64,000 nt of DNA from Zoroaster sp. YZ-2022 (taxonomy: Eukaryota; Echinodermata; Asteroidea; Forcipulatida; Zoroasteridae). The notes below the pieces were generated by a model. That model was not told the origin of the DNA. It was given only the letters and a program-made list of their open reading frames with translations, and ran no database searches. The stretch covers positions 28,396,189 to 28,460,188 of the forward strand of contig CM055831.1 of assembly GCA_029582265.1 (NCBI GenBank), in the 5' to 3' direction. Both the position numbers and the translations under genes were made by a program. This document shows, piece by piece, positions 33,706 to 45,605 of this stretch (its first letter is position 1; the number at the start of each line of letters is the position of its first letter).

Positions 33706-33934
33706 AGCTATTTCTGAGATGATAGCACATTTTTGGAATGATATTTTGTTCATGAAACTTGTCCTACATTTTCATGTCAATTTATTTACATCATTGTTTA
33801 TTATCATAATTGTTTAATTTAATACAGTTTACTATTTTGTGTTTTTATAGAATGTATATTATATAAACAGGTCTTCTGTTACGGTGTCTTCTATATACCC
33901 AGCAAGTATACCCATCCAAAACTGGGTAATAAAA
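33706..33934. other. Paralogous spacer after gene 4
   Basis: Aligned with 7066-7290 and 20626-20860; no gene. Confidence 0.5.
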
Positions 33935-34254
33935 CACTATGAATAACTTTACCTTGAAATAAATAGTTCACAGCAATTTCATGACGACACAACACTGTGA
34001 AAACGCCATGAAATACTCTTGGAATTTCTTCGCAGTGAAACCGCTGTGAAAACGACATGAATTTCTTGTGGCAGTTTTGGGGCAGCTCATTAATTCTCAA
34101 GATCGCCGTGAATTTGCCCTGAAATCACTATGAACATTATTGCCAATATCCGAGAGGAAGAGACGCCATGAAATTGCTGTGAAATCATGGTGAACTATTA
34201 TATCACAGCAAAACGGATTTTCAGGGCATTTTCATGGTAAAGTTATTCATAGTG
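33935..34254. mobile_element. MITE with CACTATGAATAACTTTACC termini, copy 2
   Basis: Perfect inverted ends CACTATGAATAACTTTACC and GGTAAAGTTATTCATAGTG. The sister spacers near 7290 and 20850 lack it. The interior repeats GTGAAAA/CATGAA words and matches 22225-22521. Confidence 0.75.
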
Positions 34255-34531
34255 AAATAACACCAACTTTATTCTTCCATGGTGTTTATATTGGGCAAAC
34301 TGACCAGGCCAATAGGCCCCAAAAGTCTGTTTTCTGGTCACAGGTTGACTTAAAAATGGTGCATTGACTTGTTTTTCCATTTTTGGTTATCTTTTTTTTG
34401 CCACAAATATGTAATACATGTATACACGGTAACCAAATTTCCCATACAAGTATGGTGGCTAAGAGAAGCCTCACAAAATGTGCATACCCCAATCTGAAAA
34501 AGTGATTTAAAACATAGCACGGCAGAATTCT

Positions 34532-35200
34532 AATTCATGTCTATCCACTGGCAAGACTAGTGCTTCATGTCTATCCACTGGCAAGACTAGTGCTTCATGT
34601 CTATCCACTGGCAAGACTAGTGCTTCATGTCTATCCACTGGCAAGACTAGTGCTTCATGTCTATCCACTGGCAAGACTAGTGCTTCATGTCTATCCACTG
34701 GCAAGACTAGTGCTTCATGTCTATCCACTGCCAAGACTAGTGCTTCATGTCTATCCACTGGCAAGACTAGTGCTTCATGTCCATCCACTGGCAAGACTAG
34801 TGCTTCATGTCTATCCACTGGCAAGACTAGTGCTTCATGTCTATCCACTGGCAAGACTAGTGCTTCATGTCTATCCACTGGCAAGACTAGTGCTTCATGT
34901 CTATCCACTGCCAAGACTAGTGCTTCATGTCTGTCCACTGGCAAGACTAGTGCTTCATGTCTATCCACTGGCAAGACTAGTGCTTCATGTCTGTCCACTG
35001 GCAAGACTAGTGCTTCATGTCTGTCCACTGGCAAGACTAGTGCTTCATGTCTATCCACTGGCAAGACTAGTGCTTCATGTCTATCCACTGGCAAGACTAG
35101 TGCTTCATGTCTATCCACTGGCAAGACTAGTGCTTCATGTCTGTCCACTGGCAAGACTAATGCTTCATGTCTGTCCACTGGTAAGACTAGTGCTTCACGG
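34532..35200. repeat. 30-bp minisatellite, about 22 copies
   Basis: The unit is TGCTTCATGTCTATCCACTG then GCAAGACTAG. Variants (CTGTCC, GCCAAG, CCATCC) are scattered. Open frames of over 200 codons on both strands are by-products of the 30-bp period. The ancestor word is single-copy at about 7628. Confidence 0.95.
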
Positions 35201-36329
35201 CTGTCTCGTTAACGTGAGTTGTGCAAAATTTAGTTCCAACAAGACTATAGTGCTTCTCTGTGTAAGCTTTACTTTGAATCAAGGTACATGTTAAACAACT
35301 AACATGTGACTAAGTTTTCAGCTCAATGTGTTTAAAAGTATACAAGTCATGAAAAGTAAATGTGCATATTTTTATGAGTTTTCTGAATTCTCTGAAATAA
35401 AAACACATCAAACAGAATATTTAGTTTTTCAGGATAACTGTTAACCCTCCTATGCTTTAACCCTAACTCCCTAGACAACATAAGCAGTTGGAGGATTTTG
35501 AAGGATTTTTATTGTTCAGTAACAATGCTTAGGGAGTTAGGGTTAAGGGTCAAAATCAGTCAAAATGTTGATATACTTGCCAAGGTATATCTAGTGCACT
35601 TAAAAGTCAAACACTGTCAGACCTTACATGTAGTAAGTACATTTACAGGTCAAAATGAGTCGACCGGTTTTTGAATCAGAATTGCCATTGTGATTTAAGT
35701 CAGAAATTCCATGGAAACAAAATTAGAACAGTCTATTTAGCTTTTGGAAGTGAGAAACAAAAGCAAACTACTTCAGTACATACACGCTCTGCAAACAAAT
35801 TTTATTGTGACGCTTGTAGAGGGCTTCATACCTGTGGTTATCGGCTGTAAAGCAATCATGCATGAATGAAAAAATAATCGCAATATATGTTTACTGATAT
35901 ATCTTGGATGAAAAAAAAATCGATATTGCTCAAGCTTAACCAGTAGGCAATGGAAAGTTGTCATATTCTCAAAATGATGTTTTCCTTTAAAGCTAAGGTA
36001 CAGGATTGGTAATTACAAAATTACCAAATGTTGAATCAAAAATACCAAATGTTCAAATTCTAATGTAAAACTTACTTTGTGTAAAGCTGATGGTATGAAT
36101 CTCCCCTAGAAATTATTTTATCTGCTGTAATAATTTAGAAAAGTGAAATAATTTCCATTTTGAATTTAGGAATAAGTACTCTCCTGAATTCCACATAACA
36201 ACAATGCATTTTCACTATTGTTGCATAAGACACAGTGTATAGGCTAGTAGTAAGCTTAAACTTTCATAGGTTGGTTTTTTAATGTGTATGTAAATATCTT
36301 GATATTGTTGTACTCCTTCATCGGTGTAT
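35201..36329. other. Paralogous spacer, no gene seen
   Basis: Aligned with 7650-7830, 9690-10280 and 22100-23400. It contains the 90-bp MITE listed separately. Confidence 0.5.
35457..35546. mobile_element. 90-bp TTAA MITE, copy 2
   Basis: TTAA plus CCCTAACTCCCTA at left, and complement plus TTAA at right. It interrupts the spacer sequence GGATAACTGTTAACCCTCC...GGGTCAAAATC that is continuous at 8018-8055. Confidence 0.75.
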
Positions 36330-36815
36330 ATATTGATTCAAAGAGAGTAAGCATACTCATAGAAGTAGTTTTGCCAACATTACCAATGTTGTACCTTCCA
36401 TTCAATGTATATCTTGATTCAGAAGAGAGTAAGCATACTCATAGAAGCAGTTTTGCCAACATTACCAATGTTGTACCTTCCCTTCAATGTATATCTTGAT
36501 TCAAAGAGAGTAAGCATACTCATAGAAGCAGTTTTGCCAACATTACCAATGTTGTACCTTCCCTTCAATGTATATCTTGATTCAAAGAGAGCAAGCATAC
36601 TCATAGAAGCAGTTTTGCCAACATGACCAATGTTGTACCTTCCCTTCAATGTATATCTTGATTCAAAGAGAGCAAGCATACTCATAGAAGCAGTTTTGCC
36701 AACATTACCAATGTTGTATACCTTCCCTTCAATGTATATCTTGATTCAAAGAGAGTAAGCATACTCATAGAAGCAGTTTTGCCAACATTACCAATGTTAT
36801 ATATACCTTCCCTTA
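36330..36815. repeat. 81-bp minisatellite, about 6 copies
   Basis: Same unit as the other arrays, with local variants such as GAGAGCAAGC in two adjacent copies. Confidence 0.9.
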
Positions 36816-38092
36816 CAATCTCATCTGGATGGTTCACTCCCTCCCCCAGCAAGCCAATACCTGAGTTTTGCCATACCTAATATTAAACTTGTAAAAGCAT
36901 TATATGTACCAAACTTTTATTTTGATCTTATTGTCTACATTTGTCTGTCTTCACTTGTTAACTCCCTGGAACAATTTTCCTTATAATTCAGCAATCCATA
37001 TCGAGCAATAGTACAAGAACTGGCATTATTTTCATTATTTTAAATTTTTAAATTGATTTTTTTTAAATTGATTTTATTTATTAATTTTTGTTTTTTTGGG
37101 GGGCATGGAAGCCAATGTGCCGACTGATTAACTAGCATCAATAAAAATGAAACACCTTCAAAATAGCTGGACGAGGGTATATGTGAGAAAATATTTAGGT
37201 GGGGCTAAGTGTGGGGATATTTTTGAGGGGAGGGGGTAGGTATTTCAAACCACCTCTGCAAAACAATAAAATAAAAAATACAAGCCTGCTTTGATGGCTT
37301 GAATGGGCGGTTTATTGTCCACTGAAAATCGATATTTACATTCCTGTATCCTACCAATGTGCCTCTATTTTGGTTATGACCCATTTCATTTCAGCCATGT
37401 AACTGTCTCAGAATAATGACCACAATATTCAAACAAGCACATCATAAAAGCCTCCTCTCTCTAAATGGATTAATAACAAAGGACCCCTGTCTACTATTTG
37501 ACATAGATGTTTCCCTCAGAAATTGGATCAGTTTTTCGAATCACTTAAAAAAGCAAAGATTTCATCAATAAATCACAACTGCCTCACTTTGGAAGTCTCC
37601 CAGTAATTTGTATTTAAATTTAATTGTTGAAAAAGAACATGACAATTCATTGGTACATATTGGGATTTTTACAATAGTTTTGATTTATTTAATTGTGTAA
37701 CGCAGTCTAATGGGGTCATGTTCTCCTCACTTTCTGAATCTGGATAACACATTCTTAATTCTTAATCAAACAGAAATTTCCTTTATAAAGTCGACACTGA
37801 AATATGCATATTCATTATCTCGGAATATGTTGCGGCTGTTCTGGCATAGCCAGGACTTTTTCTTTGGGGGTGGTCAGGGGAATTTTGTTTTCCCCTTTTC
37901 TTTTTTTGCTGAGGCACTATCCGATTTTTTTCGTGGGGCACCTGGGGCCACTGGAAATTTGTGGGGAGCGTCCCCCCCCCCCCTGCCACTGTTGTGAACA
38001 TGTAACTTCTTTCTTATTCAAATATTAAACAAGCCGTCAAAAATGCAAATCACTTTCTTTCCTAGAAAAACTTAGCATACTAGTAATTGTCA
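36816..38092. other. Paralogous spacer, no gene seen
   Basis: Same block order as before genes 2 and 3. A C-run lies at about 37972-37982. Short ORFs are not conserved. Confidence 0.5.
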
Positions 38093-38324
38093 CCACGCGC
38101 CCTCTTGGATCCTGCGCTTGCGCGTTTATATACGCACATACATTGCTGTTGTGTACGTGTGGCCGGGAGAGCCGGGCGGGGGTTAATTTTGAAAATGGCG
38201 CTTTGGATAGTTTCGCACGTGGTGAACTTGTCGAAGAATGTGACGACTTTAAACATCAGGAATATGTAACATGCTACCAATACAGACAATGTATGATACT
38301 CCACTGAGGCTATAGAATATATAG
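38093..38324 (+). promoter_or_regulatory. Orphan promoter and first-exon block, no finger exon downstream
   Basis: It has CGCGCCCTCTTGGATCCTGC, GCGCTTGCGCG, TTTATATACGC and GAAAATGGCGC (ATG 38195), then a block ending ATATAG with donor GTAAGTTAATG at 38325. It is the counterpart of 15149-15403. Homology to the finger-gene unit fades by about 38460, and no finger exon follows within 25 kb. It may be a relic of a truncated unit, or the first exon of a gene with a very long intron. Confidence 0.5.
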
Positions 38325-39280
38325 GTAAGTTAATGTAGTTTTTGTAGGTAGTTGTGACAGTGAAATAAATGGGTTTGTTTTGTCCGTTTTGTCTGAAATT
38401 TGAAGTCTCGTGAGCCTAACTAGCGTAAGTATCGACTCCCGTGGACTCGAGACCTTATTCGGAATTGTAAAAATTACAAAATGATTCCATCGATTTTTGG
38501 GCGTTCAGAATTTGAAAACAATGTTTAAAATCCACTTTTATTCTGGGTATCGAATATTCAAATATTCAGTTATTCGGCAAAGGCCTTGTCATTAAAAAAA
38601 ATTCACCATTTGATAAGGTACATGTACTGCATAAATGAGCCATTAATTTTTTATCACAATGTTTATCTTATAAACTAGGACACCGATTCCATGCCCTGTT
38701 GAAAGTCTGCTCTGATCATGACAATATTGTCCCTTGAAATGGAATGTACAACATTGGCAATTACCAGATTATCAAATTCACAAACTATTATATCATATAA
38801 AAGTTACTTGGTGTAAATTTGGTACAAGTATCCATCTTTCTGAGAAAGTATTCCAACTGAAGTGCTTTCATCTTAGAAAAAAAAATTTTTTACCAACAAT
38901 TGTTAATGCAAACCACCCCATATGTGCGTATCCCTCGCATTGTCACATAGCTACCCCATATCCTGCAAAATGGACACTTTTTGGGAAAAATTCAGCACTG
39001 TTCGAAACTGGTACTTTCACCTCTTCAAATGAGGTAAAGTTACTACCTGGCAAGAAGTACAGACCATAAGTGCTGATTATGAAAGCTCAACGAAAATGCA
39101 TTGTGCATTTTGTAGATAAGGGCATGTTTCCAAAAATGCACTGATGGATTTTGGAGAATTCAGGAATGTTCCTAGCCAGAATACCTACGGGGTCAGGGTT
39201 AAAGGAAAGAGTTCATTTAATTAACAAACAAAAATCTAAAAGCTATTACATTTAAGATTAAAAAATATTTTCAGTGTAAA
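38325..39280. other. Degenerate spacer with a MITE end, no gene seen
   Basis: 38480-38530 resembles the foldback family. 38650-38740 is the reverse-oriented end of the AGGGGCAGTAT MITE (CTGCTCTGATCATGACAATA). The rest is unrecognised. Confidence 0.4.
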
Positions 39281-40315
39281 AATGTTGTACTACAAATGTA
39301 ATAAATTATTATTATTATTATTATTGTGGGCCAATGTTGAATACTGTGGGCTTCATAGAAAAGACATCACTGTACTCATTATTAGACCAGTAGTTCACAG
39401 TGATTTAATGAATAATAAATTCATTTATTCAATTCACTATTTATCCATGCCCCCAGACAATTACCATTATTATTGCTTCCTTTCTACAGAATACCGTACA
39501 CTTCTGTATACTGTAAATTATCATTTGTTTTTATTATTATATATAGAGAAAAATAACTTATGGTTTCTTGTCATAGACCAGTGTATATTTTGAGCTTGGC
39601 ACAGTTTCACCTTTGGGCCTCTTTTGTAAACATGTGATGTCATTGGTCACATCGTCTAATTTTAGGTGTTTAAAAGGACTTTGTTTGGTAAGAAATGTTT
39701 CACACGATTCATTATTCACGTACATGTATATACCAACATTTTTAGAAATGAATACACATAAATATTACATGGAATTTGATGCTTCATTTGAGCACATGCT
39801 TCATGTCATATTTGCTGATGTGATACTCCAAACAGGAGTCCAACATGTGTTGTGACATGATCTACGCGTTCAAAACAATTATGCAATATAAAGGAATTGA
39901 GTGCGTTTATATGTAGCATAATGTGCCAATGTGCCATCTACAATTACAAGAATTATCTTACATGTATGTCAAAGAAGTGAAGATTTAAGGCTGAAGTTTG
40001 CGCCACTACTCTGAGGATTGAGATTTCTTACTGTTGACAATAAATTAGTGATGGGATGGTCAACCAAGCAAAACTGCAGTAACCGTTTCTCAGTTTTCGA
40101 ACCGGTTCACCAAAACCAATAATTAAAAAACATCACCAACAATTTTGGAACAATTTGCCATCCATTTGGTTGTTGTAGAATTTCTTGTTTGCTGCATTGG
40201 TTATTAAACAATCATTGCGGAAGTTTATTGATGATTTTTGATACAGATTGTGCCATTTGTCGACAATTTAGTTAGTGTCCCTGTCAGGTGCCGGCTTTCG
40301 GTTAACCGACTATTA
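39281..40315. other. Unique DNA, no gene recognised
   Basis: A short (ATT)n run lies at 39306-39326. An 80-codon plus-strand ORF at 39613-39855 has no family resemblance and ordinary AT-rich composition. Confidence 0.35.
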
Positions 40316-41100
40316 TGGGTGACAATATTCTTTTTTACTTTGGTTATCGACGGCCATAATATCGGCGATATATGATATTATCGTCTCAATACGTGGATTT
40401 TGTTAAATACATGAAAAATTGCAGGTATCGTACATTAGTAACGACATGGACACAGAAATAAGTTCTCTGGGAAGTTGCGTACGTAGGTAATAAACAGTTA
40501 CTCCAAACAATCGCTCCCAAAAACGAGCCGAGGTCTTAGATTTTTGCTGCTCCAGGAGAGTGCACCACATGATCCTGGGACTATAGCCTTTAGTTATAAG
40601 GCCCACACGGCAACCAGTAGTATAGCACAAGGCATTAAAAAAGACCATGCACGCAAGTAGTGAGAACATGAGAGCTGCCACATTGTGATTTTGAACTGTT
40701 TTTTAGCTGTTCACAGTACGGTAACTTCGTTGACATCACCGTATAATGACATGAAATTTGGAGACAATTTATCCCTCTGGTGATATTTTGACTAAATCAA
40801 TTTGATATCGACGATATTTTTGGAATATCGTCAATATGGTGATATTTCTATAACCGATAACCATAACCGATTTAGCCGATATTTTTTTAAATATCGTATT
40901 GTTACGATGATATCGTCCACCCCTACCGACCATGAAAGATTCGGTTAAACGGTTAGTGAACTGGTACTTCCAGCACTAGTTTGTACATGATCTGTTTGCA
41001 TACATTGTACATGCATGGTACACATGCATTGGTCATGGTACAGTATGAAAGATTCGGTTAAACGGTTAGTGAACTGGTACTTCCAGCACTAGTTTGTACA
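40316..41100. repeat. AT-rich inverted-end element and a 50-bp direct repeat
   Basis: GGGTGACAATATT near 40317 and GATATCGTCCACCCC near 40908 look like diverged inverted ends of one element rich in CGATAT words. Next to its right end, GATTCGGTTAAACGG through CAGCACTAGTTTGTACA occurs twice (about 40935-40987 and 41050-41101). Confidence 0.4.
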
Positions 41101-42769
41101 CGATCTGTAACATTATAATAAGAAAGGATAAGTATTCAACATAAGGCCAGAAAGAAAAGTCTCCTGTTTGTGGTCTCTGTGCATATTACCTCACACCCTC
41201 TCATCAGCATTTTTAGTTTTCTTTTTGTTTGCTATAAAACAATATCCAATTGCAGCCAAAATTGCTGGATTGATTGCTTTGTGGTAAAAACAACTTTTTA
41301 CAGCATAAGAATATTTGTCCAATTTGTGACCCCTCTCTTAGCCACCCTACTTTGCAAGATTTTTGTTATTTTTTTACATTTTATTCGTATAAAAGTGCAA
41401 GACTTTTTACAAATTATACAAATTTTCTCAATTAAAAAAAAAAAAGTGCTAATTATATGAATAAAAATTAGAAATGGTAAGTTTTGTCATCAAGATTTTG
41501 GCAAGTTATATCCGCCACCCCCGGTACCCATTTTCTACAAAAAATCAAAATGACAAGGGGTAAGTCTTGCGGACTCAACTGAAACAAAATTTTAGTCTGC
41601 CCATCTTTTGGGTGTTTGTTGGTTAGTTAAATAAATGACATTTTGAAAGTGGGACTAAAATTCCGACAAGAAACTAATAATCAACTTTCATTGGCCTTAG
41701 AGATATACATTGTAACGAATGAATACAATTCTCAACATTTTGAGAAGAATGAAGATCAAAAGTTCAATGAGCTGACTTTAGTTAGAACGTTGTTCAGTAT
41801 GGGAAAGAACACCACCCTCTGTGATCTTATGTTGGGGATCTAAATTTGAACATGAGCATTCTCAATTTCCTCCCAGCATTGAGCTGAAAAAGTTAGATTG
41901 GTTTCTACACATAATGTTGATCCTCTACAAGGATGGAGGTACATACATGTACTTATCTTTTACCAATAGTGCATATGGGCTTAAAGTTTAAAACTTGTTT
42001 ATTTAGAAACAGGAATCTAATTAGAACCAAACCCAAATGAATAGCTAATTGTCTCCAAGTCCCACCCTGCCAACTTCATTTATAATTCCATGAAAACAAC
42101 TTAATACTATTAAAAAATATTTGTCATAATTTATAGATGATGCAACAGCAAGCATTACTGCCAGCTGACATTACAACATCTCAAACCATGAGGAATTCTC
42201 AAGCAACAGCTTGGAGGTAGCTGACAGCCATCATTAGTCCTGTAGGAGTTTGTGATCCCTGAAGAGTGTAACTAAGGATACTGGGTGCAGTGTATCGCTG
42301 TATATATACATGTAAGTGTAAATCAGCTTTGTAAGAATGAAATATTAATGGATGGAAAGTTAATGGATGGAAAGAGACTTCAAAACCGAAAGTTACAAAA
42401 ACAACTATTCAAAGGCATTAACTCAAGTACTCATGACCCACTTTATTATTAGATTATTTATTTGATAATGTTTGCAAAACTGCCTCAAAAAGTATCTTTA
42501 CATTAATTAAACAATAAACCTGTAAAAGTGTCCGCTAAATATTTGGGAGAAAATATATTTTTTCAAATGTGATGTTTTCACAAGCAGTCAATTGACTTAA
42601 TTTTTAGGATTCTTAAGTTCTGGGCAATAATTTCCTTTTTCTTAAGAATAATAGCACCTCAGACATTATAATTCTGCCTGAATTGTTATAAAAACATTGT
42701 CCTCTCTCTCCTGTTGTTATGAAAAAAATATATATATTCCAATTTCCCCGTAAAAAAACCCCAAGAGTT
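41101..42769. other. Unique DNA, no gene recognised
   Basis: AT-rich, with only short ORFs. An acceptor-like ATTTATAG precedes a 27-codon frame at about 42137, too weak to call. Confidence 0.3.
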
Positions 42770-43600
42770 GGCATGGTCTTCCTTTGAGAGTCTTCATAGA
42801 TTGGTTTCTGTGTAGATTCATTTATGAAGGCACATTGTATATTTCATGCAGACCAACATTTAATCCAGTGAAGTGACAAGTGCCCAATTATTTACCTTTA
42901 ATTCTTCTTTGATGTTATAGATGATGGTGATTCCCCCTCCCCCACACTTTTAACATTTGTGGTTGTGATGGCGACGCCTGTGTGGAAAATATTATGTTGT
43001 GTCTATTTACTTTGTTTATTTCTTATTGACCGTAGTGTGGATTTGCTATTGATCATCAATCCTGAGACGGATGATGCCCTACAACCTGGAGGAGACTAAA
43101 CCACCTCATTATTGGAATCTTAAGGAGAATACAACGTGTGAATGCAACAGACAATAGACTTAAATCCATCTCATGGACTTCTTCAGAAAATACATACATG
43201 TAGCAAGTGTTGGCATATGATAAAGTGCAGATCAACATAGTTCCCAAGATGATTTGGAGACGTATGGTTGCCCTCCAACAGACTAAACCTCCTCTTCTCT
43301 AGTCTTGGAAAATACAAGCATATTGCTGTGCAGTCTTCTTGGAATTGTAAGGAGAATAACAGCATGTGAATGCAATGAACAATAGACTTGAACCCATCTC
43401 ATGTGCGTCTCAAGGAAATGCGAAAAGCAAGAGTTGGCATGGTCTGCCTTTGAGGCGGGTAAGTTTCATAAATGATGTTAATGAGAATTAGATTACGTAG
43501 ATTGCAGTTTTTGTAAGTGCACAATTTGCAAGCACAATCATTCAAATGTCCATGAAACTAGTGCAGTGAATCAAAAAATTTGAAGATGAAGGTGATTCCT
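42770..43600. repeat. Two diverged copies of a local repeat
   Basis: AGAGTTGGCATGGTCT occurs at about 42763 and 43431. The block with AGACTAAACC, TAAGGAGAATA and AATAGACTTGAACCCATCTC occurs at 43093-43175 and 43278-43400. No coding content is seen. Confidence 0.45.
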
Positions 43601-43780
43601 TCTTTTTTTGTAAAAGGGGCTCGCAATGGTACCCCTGCTTTAGATTAACCTCACCAGGACGGTAGCAAAATTCATATTCAATATGAAAAGTTTGCAATGG
43701 TGCAGTAATACTATATATACTACTCAAAACAATTTAGGGAACACCAGATTTTTAAATAGGTTTGAAATGTTCCATGAACC

Positions 43781-43967
43781 AGGATACGACCATCTTGAGA
43801 AGAGTGAGTGGTCTAGTGGAAAGATGTCAGCCTTTTGTTCCAGAGGTACTGGGTTCAAATCCCACTCATAATATATACTTCAAATCCTTCTTGTAATGTC
43901 TTATTTTTATATCTGCACGTGTGTCCATTATTAGGGTTATAATTAACGTCAGATGACTTTATCTTAA
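43781..43967 (+). repeat. First tRNA-like monomer of the array, cut by a transposon
   Basis: One complete monomer: GTGGTCTAGTGG (A box), GGGTTCAAATCC (B box) and the linker to TATCTTAA. It matches 51516-51698 and 62595-62773, where the array continues uninterrupted. Here the 2.79-kb element starts at 43968. Confidence 0.85.
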
Positions 43968-44307
43968 AGCGTGTTTATAGCGATTTTATTTAGGGAAAGA
44001 AAGAAACACCATAGATAAAACAAGTATCATTGATTGCAAAATTATTATTACTTAACCGTGGTCTGCATTATTGACGATGATAAAATAAGCCAAACCCGGC
44101 ATGTTACTGGCGCCCGCCGAGCTCAAAAACGCAAACAGATGCATTATGATAATGATATGCAATGACCCCAAAATACGTCACTCTTATGACTCGCGTCGTC
44201 AGCGTTCTCGGAAGTAGCATCGCGTATCGCACGATAAGTTTGACTGGCATTGTTTTTGGTTCGATTTCTGGTAATTTTACATCTTTATTCTCGGTTGATG
44301 TTTCATA

Positions 44308-44544
44308 ATGCCATTGTCGTGTGTTGTTGGTGGTTGTACACACAGTTGGGTGAAGAATCCAGAGGTATGTTGGCTGTGTTTCCCCAAAAACGTGGCAACT
44401 CGGAGAGAATGGATTCGTTTTGTAAACAACACTCGGTCGGACTTTACGCTGACCAACTCGTCCAAGATATGTTCGGCGCACTTCACCGAAGATTGTGTGG
44501 ATGAAACTGTCCGCATGAAAATGAGTCTCGGCCTAAAAGTTTAA
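44308..44544 (+). CDS. THAP-domain protein (78 aa) or first exon of one
   Basis: The ORF begins MPLSCVVGGC and shows the C2CH pattern of THAP DNA-binding domains: Cys5, Cys10, the CWLCFPKN stretch, REWIRFV with the conserved Trp, and KICSAHF with Cys-X2-His. It stops at GLKV just before the place where THAP domains end in AVPTIF. Either the protein is a short THAP-only product or it splices near 44539 (AAAA then GTTTAAGT, a weak donor); no second exon was found. THAP domains bind DNA and occur in P-element and Kolobok-type transposases and in host regulators. Position near the left end of a TTAA element suggests an element-end binding role. A CRE-like TACGTCACTC lies 135 bases upstream. Confidence 0.8.
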   Translation: MPLSCVVGGCTHSWVKNPEVCWLCFPKNVATRREWIRFVNNTRSDFTLTNSSKICSAHFTEDCVDETVRMKMSLGLKV

Positions 44545-44822
44545 GTGATGCTATGCACGGTCATAATGTGCTTATTTTCGATTATTGCATGGGAAATTTG
44601 CCGAGGTGTTTTTAGTGGATCTTTGGATACAATTTCCTTGAAAATGACAGCATATCGAATTTAAATATTTTTCAAGGGGAATTGTTAGTAGTATCAACTT
44701 TTTATACACTAAAGACTTAGACTTCCTGATCACTGACAATATGCCTACGTAATTTTATTTTTTTGCTTATGGTAAGCATGACCATGAAATTGGACCATAC
44801 CCGAGTATGTATTGAAACACCA

Positions 44823-44930
44823 GGACCCAATTTCACAGTGCTGCTTACCGCAGAATTCTGCATTTATTGGAAAAATTCCCTGTTTACCCAAGCAGAATTC
44901 TGCGGTAAGCAGCGCTGTGAAATTGGGCCC
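44823..44930. mobile_element. Foldback MITE inside the TTAA element
   Basis: Arms of about 39 bp: GGACCCAATTTCACAGTGC through CCGCAGAATTCTGC, then the reverse complement GCAGAATTCTGCGG through GAAATTGGGCC. The loop is about 30 bp. No target duplication could be fixed. It is nested in the larger transposon, between the two genes. Confidence 0.75.
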
Positions 44931-45605
44931 TGTTCATAATGATAAACACCCTATTAAGAAATGACATCATGGAATACTTGAAAATAAATACATGGCAACA
45001 CATCTGTAAATTTCTTATCAGTTTTAATTGCTTAACATGGCTAAGGTCTGAATTAAAGGCAGTAACAGAATATATGCATGGCATGTTGGTTTTGACGATT
45101 ACATTTACCATGGAGGATGGAAAAGTATGTTTATTTACTTGGATTAAAAAAAGAAATTAAACTCCAGAAAACATGATCTAACACGTCACTTTTGAAAAAC
45201 AAAACCTATTTAAGTAAACAGAAAAAGGGGTAATTGAAAATGCTATTTTTTGTATCTTGACTATAACTGGATTATAATTAATTGGATGTAACCTCAAGCT
45301 TTTATAAGTATGCATATCCAATACAGCTTTTTTGGAAAATATACCCAAGTTCATTTTATATCTTTTTAAGCTGTGAAATTATTTAGACGTGTACTGGAAA
45401 GTTGAGACAGTTGAATAAGGAAATGAATAAAGGAATTGACTGTTCACTATTTATACGTTTTGGGGTTAATTTACTTCTGAAATATGACTTAAATACAGTG
45501 TAAATATGTACAAAACACTTTGCTGTAGGGGATTCTTTAAAGACATTAAAATTGCGTACAAATCTACATAACAGTGTCTTTAGCATTGACGATGGCTGGG
45601 TACAT

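Noticed and set aside
34507..35294. Repetitive ORFs over 200 codons on both strands
   Set aside because: Produced by the 30-bp minisatellite, whose period is divisible by three. The flanks are noncoding spacer.
40403..40681. 92-codon minus-strand ORF starting MAALMFSLLACMVFF
   Set aside because: It has a hydrophobic start but no recognisable continuation or splice structure, and it lies within an inverted-end repeat element.
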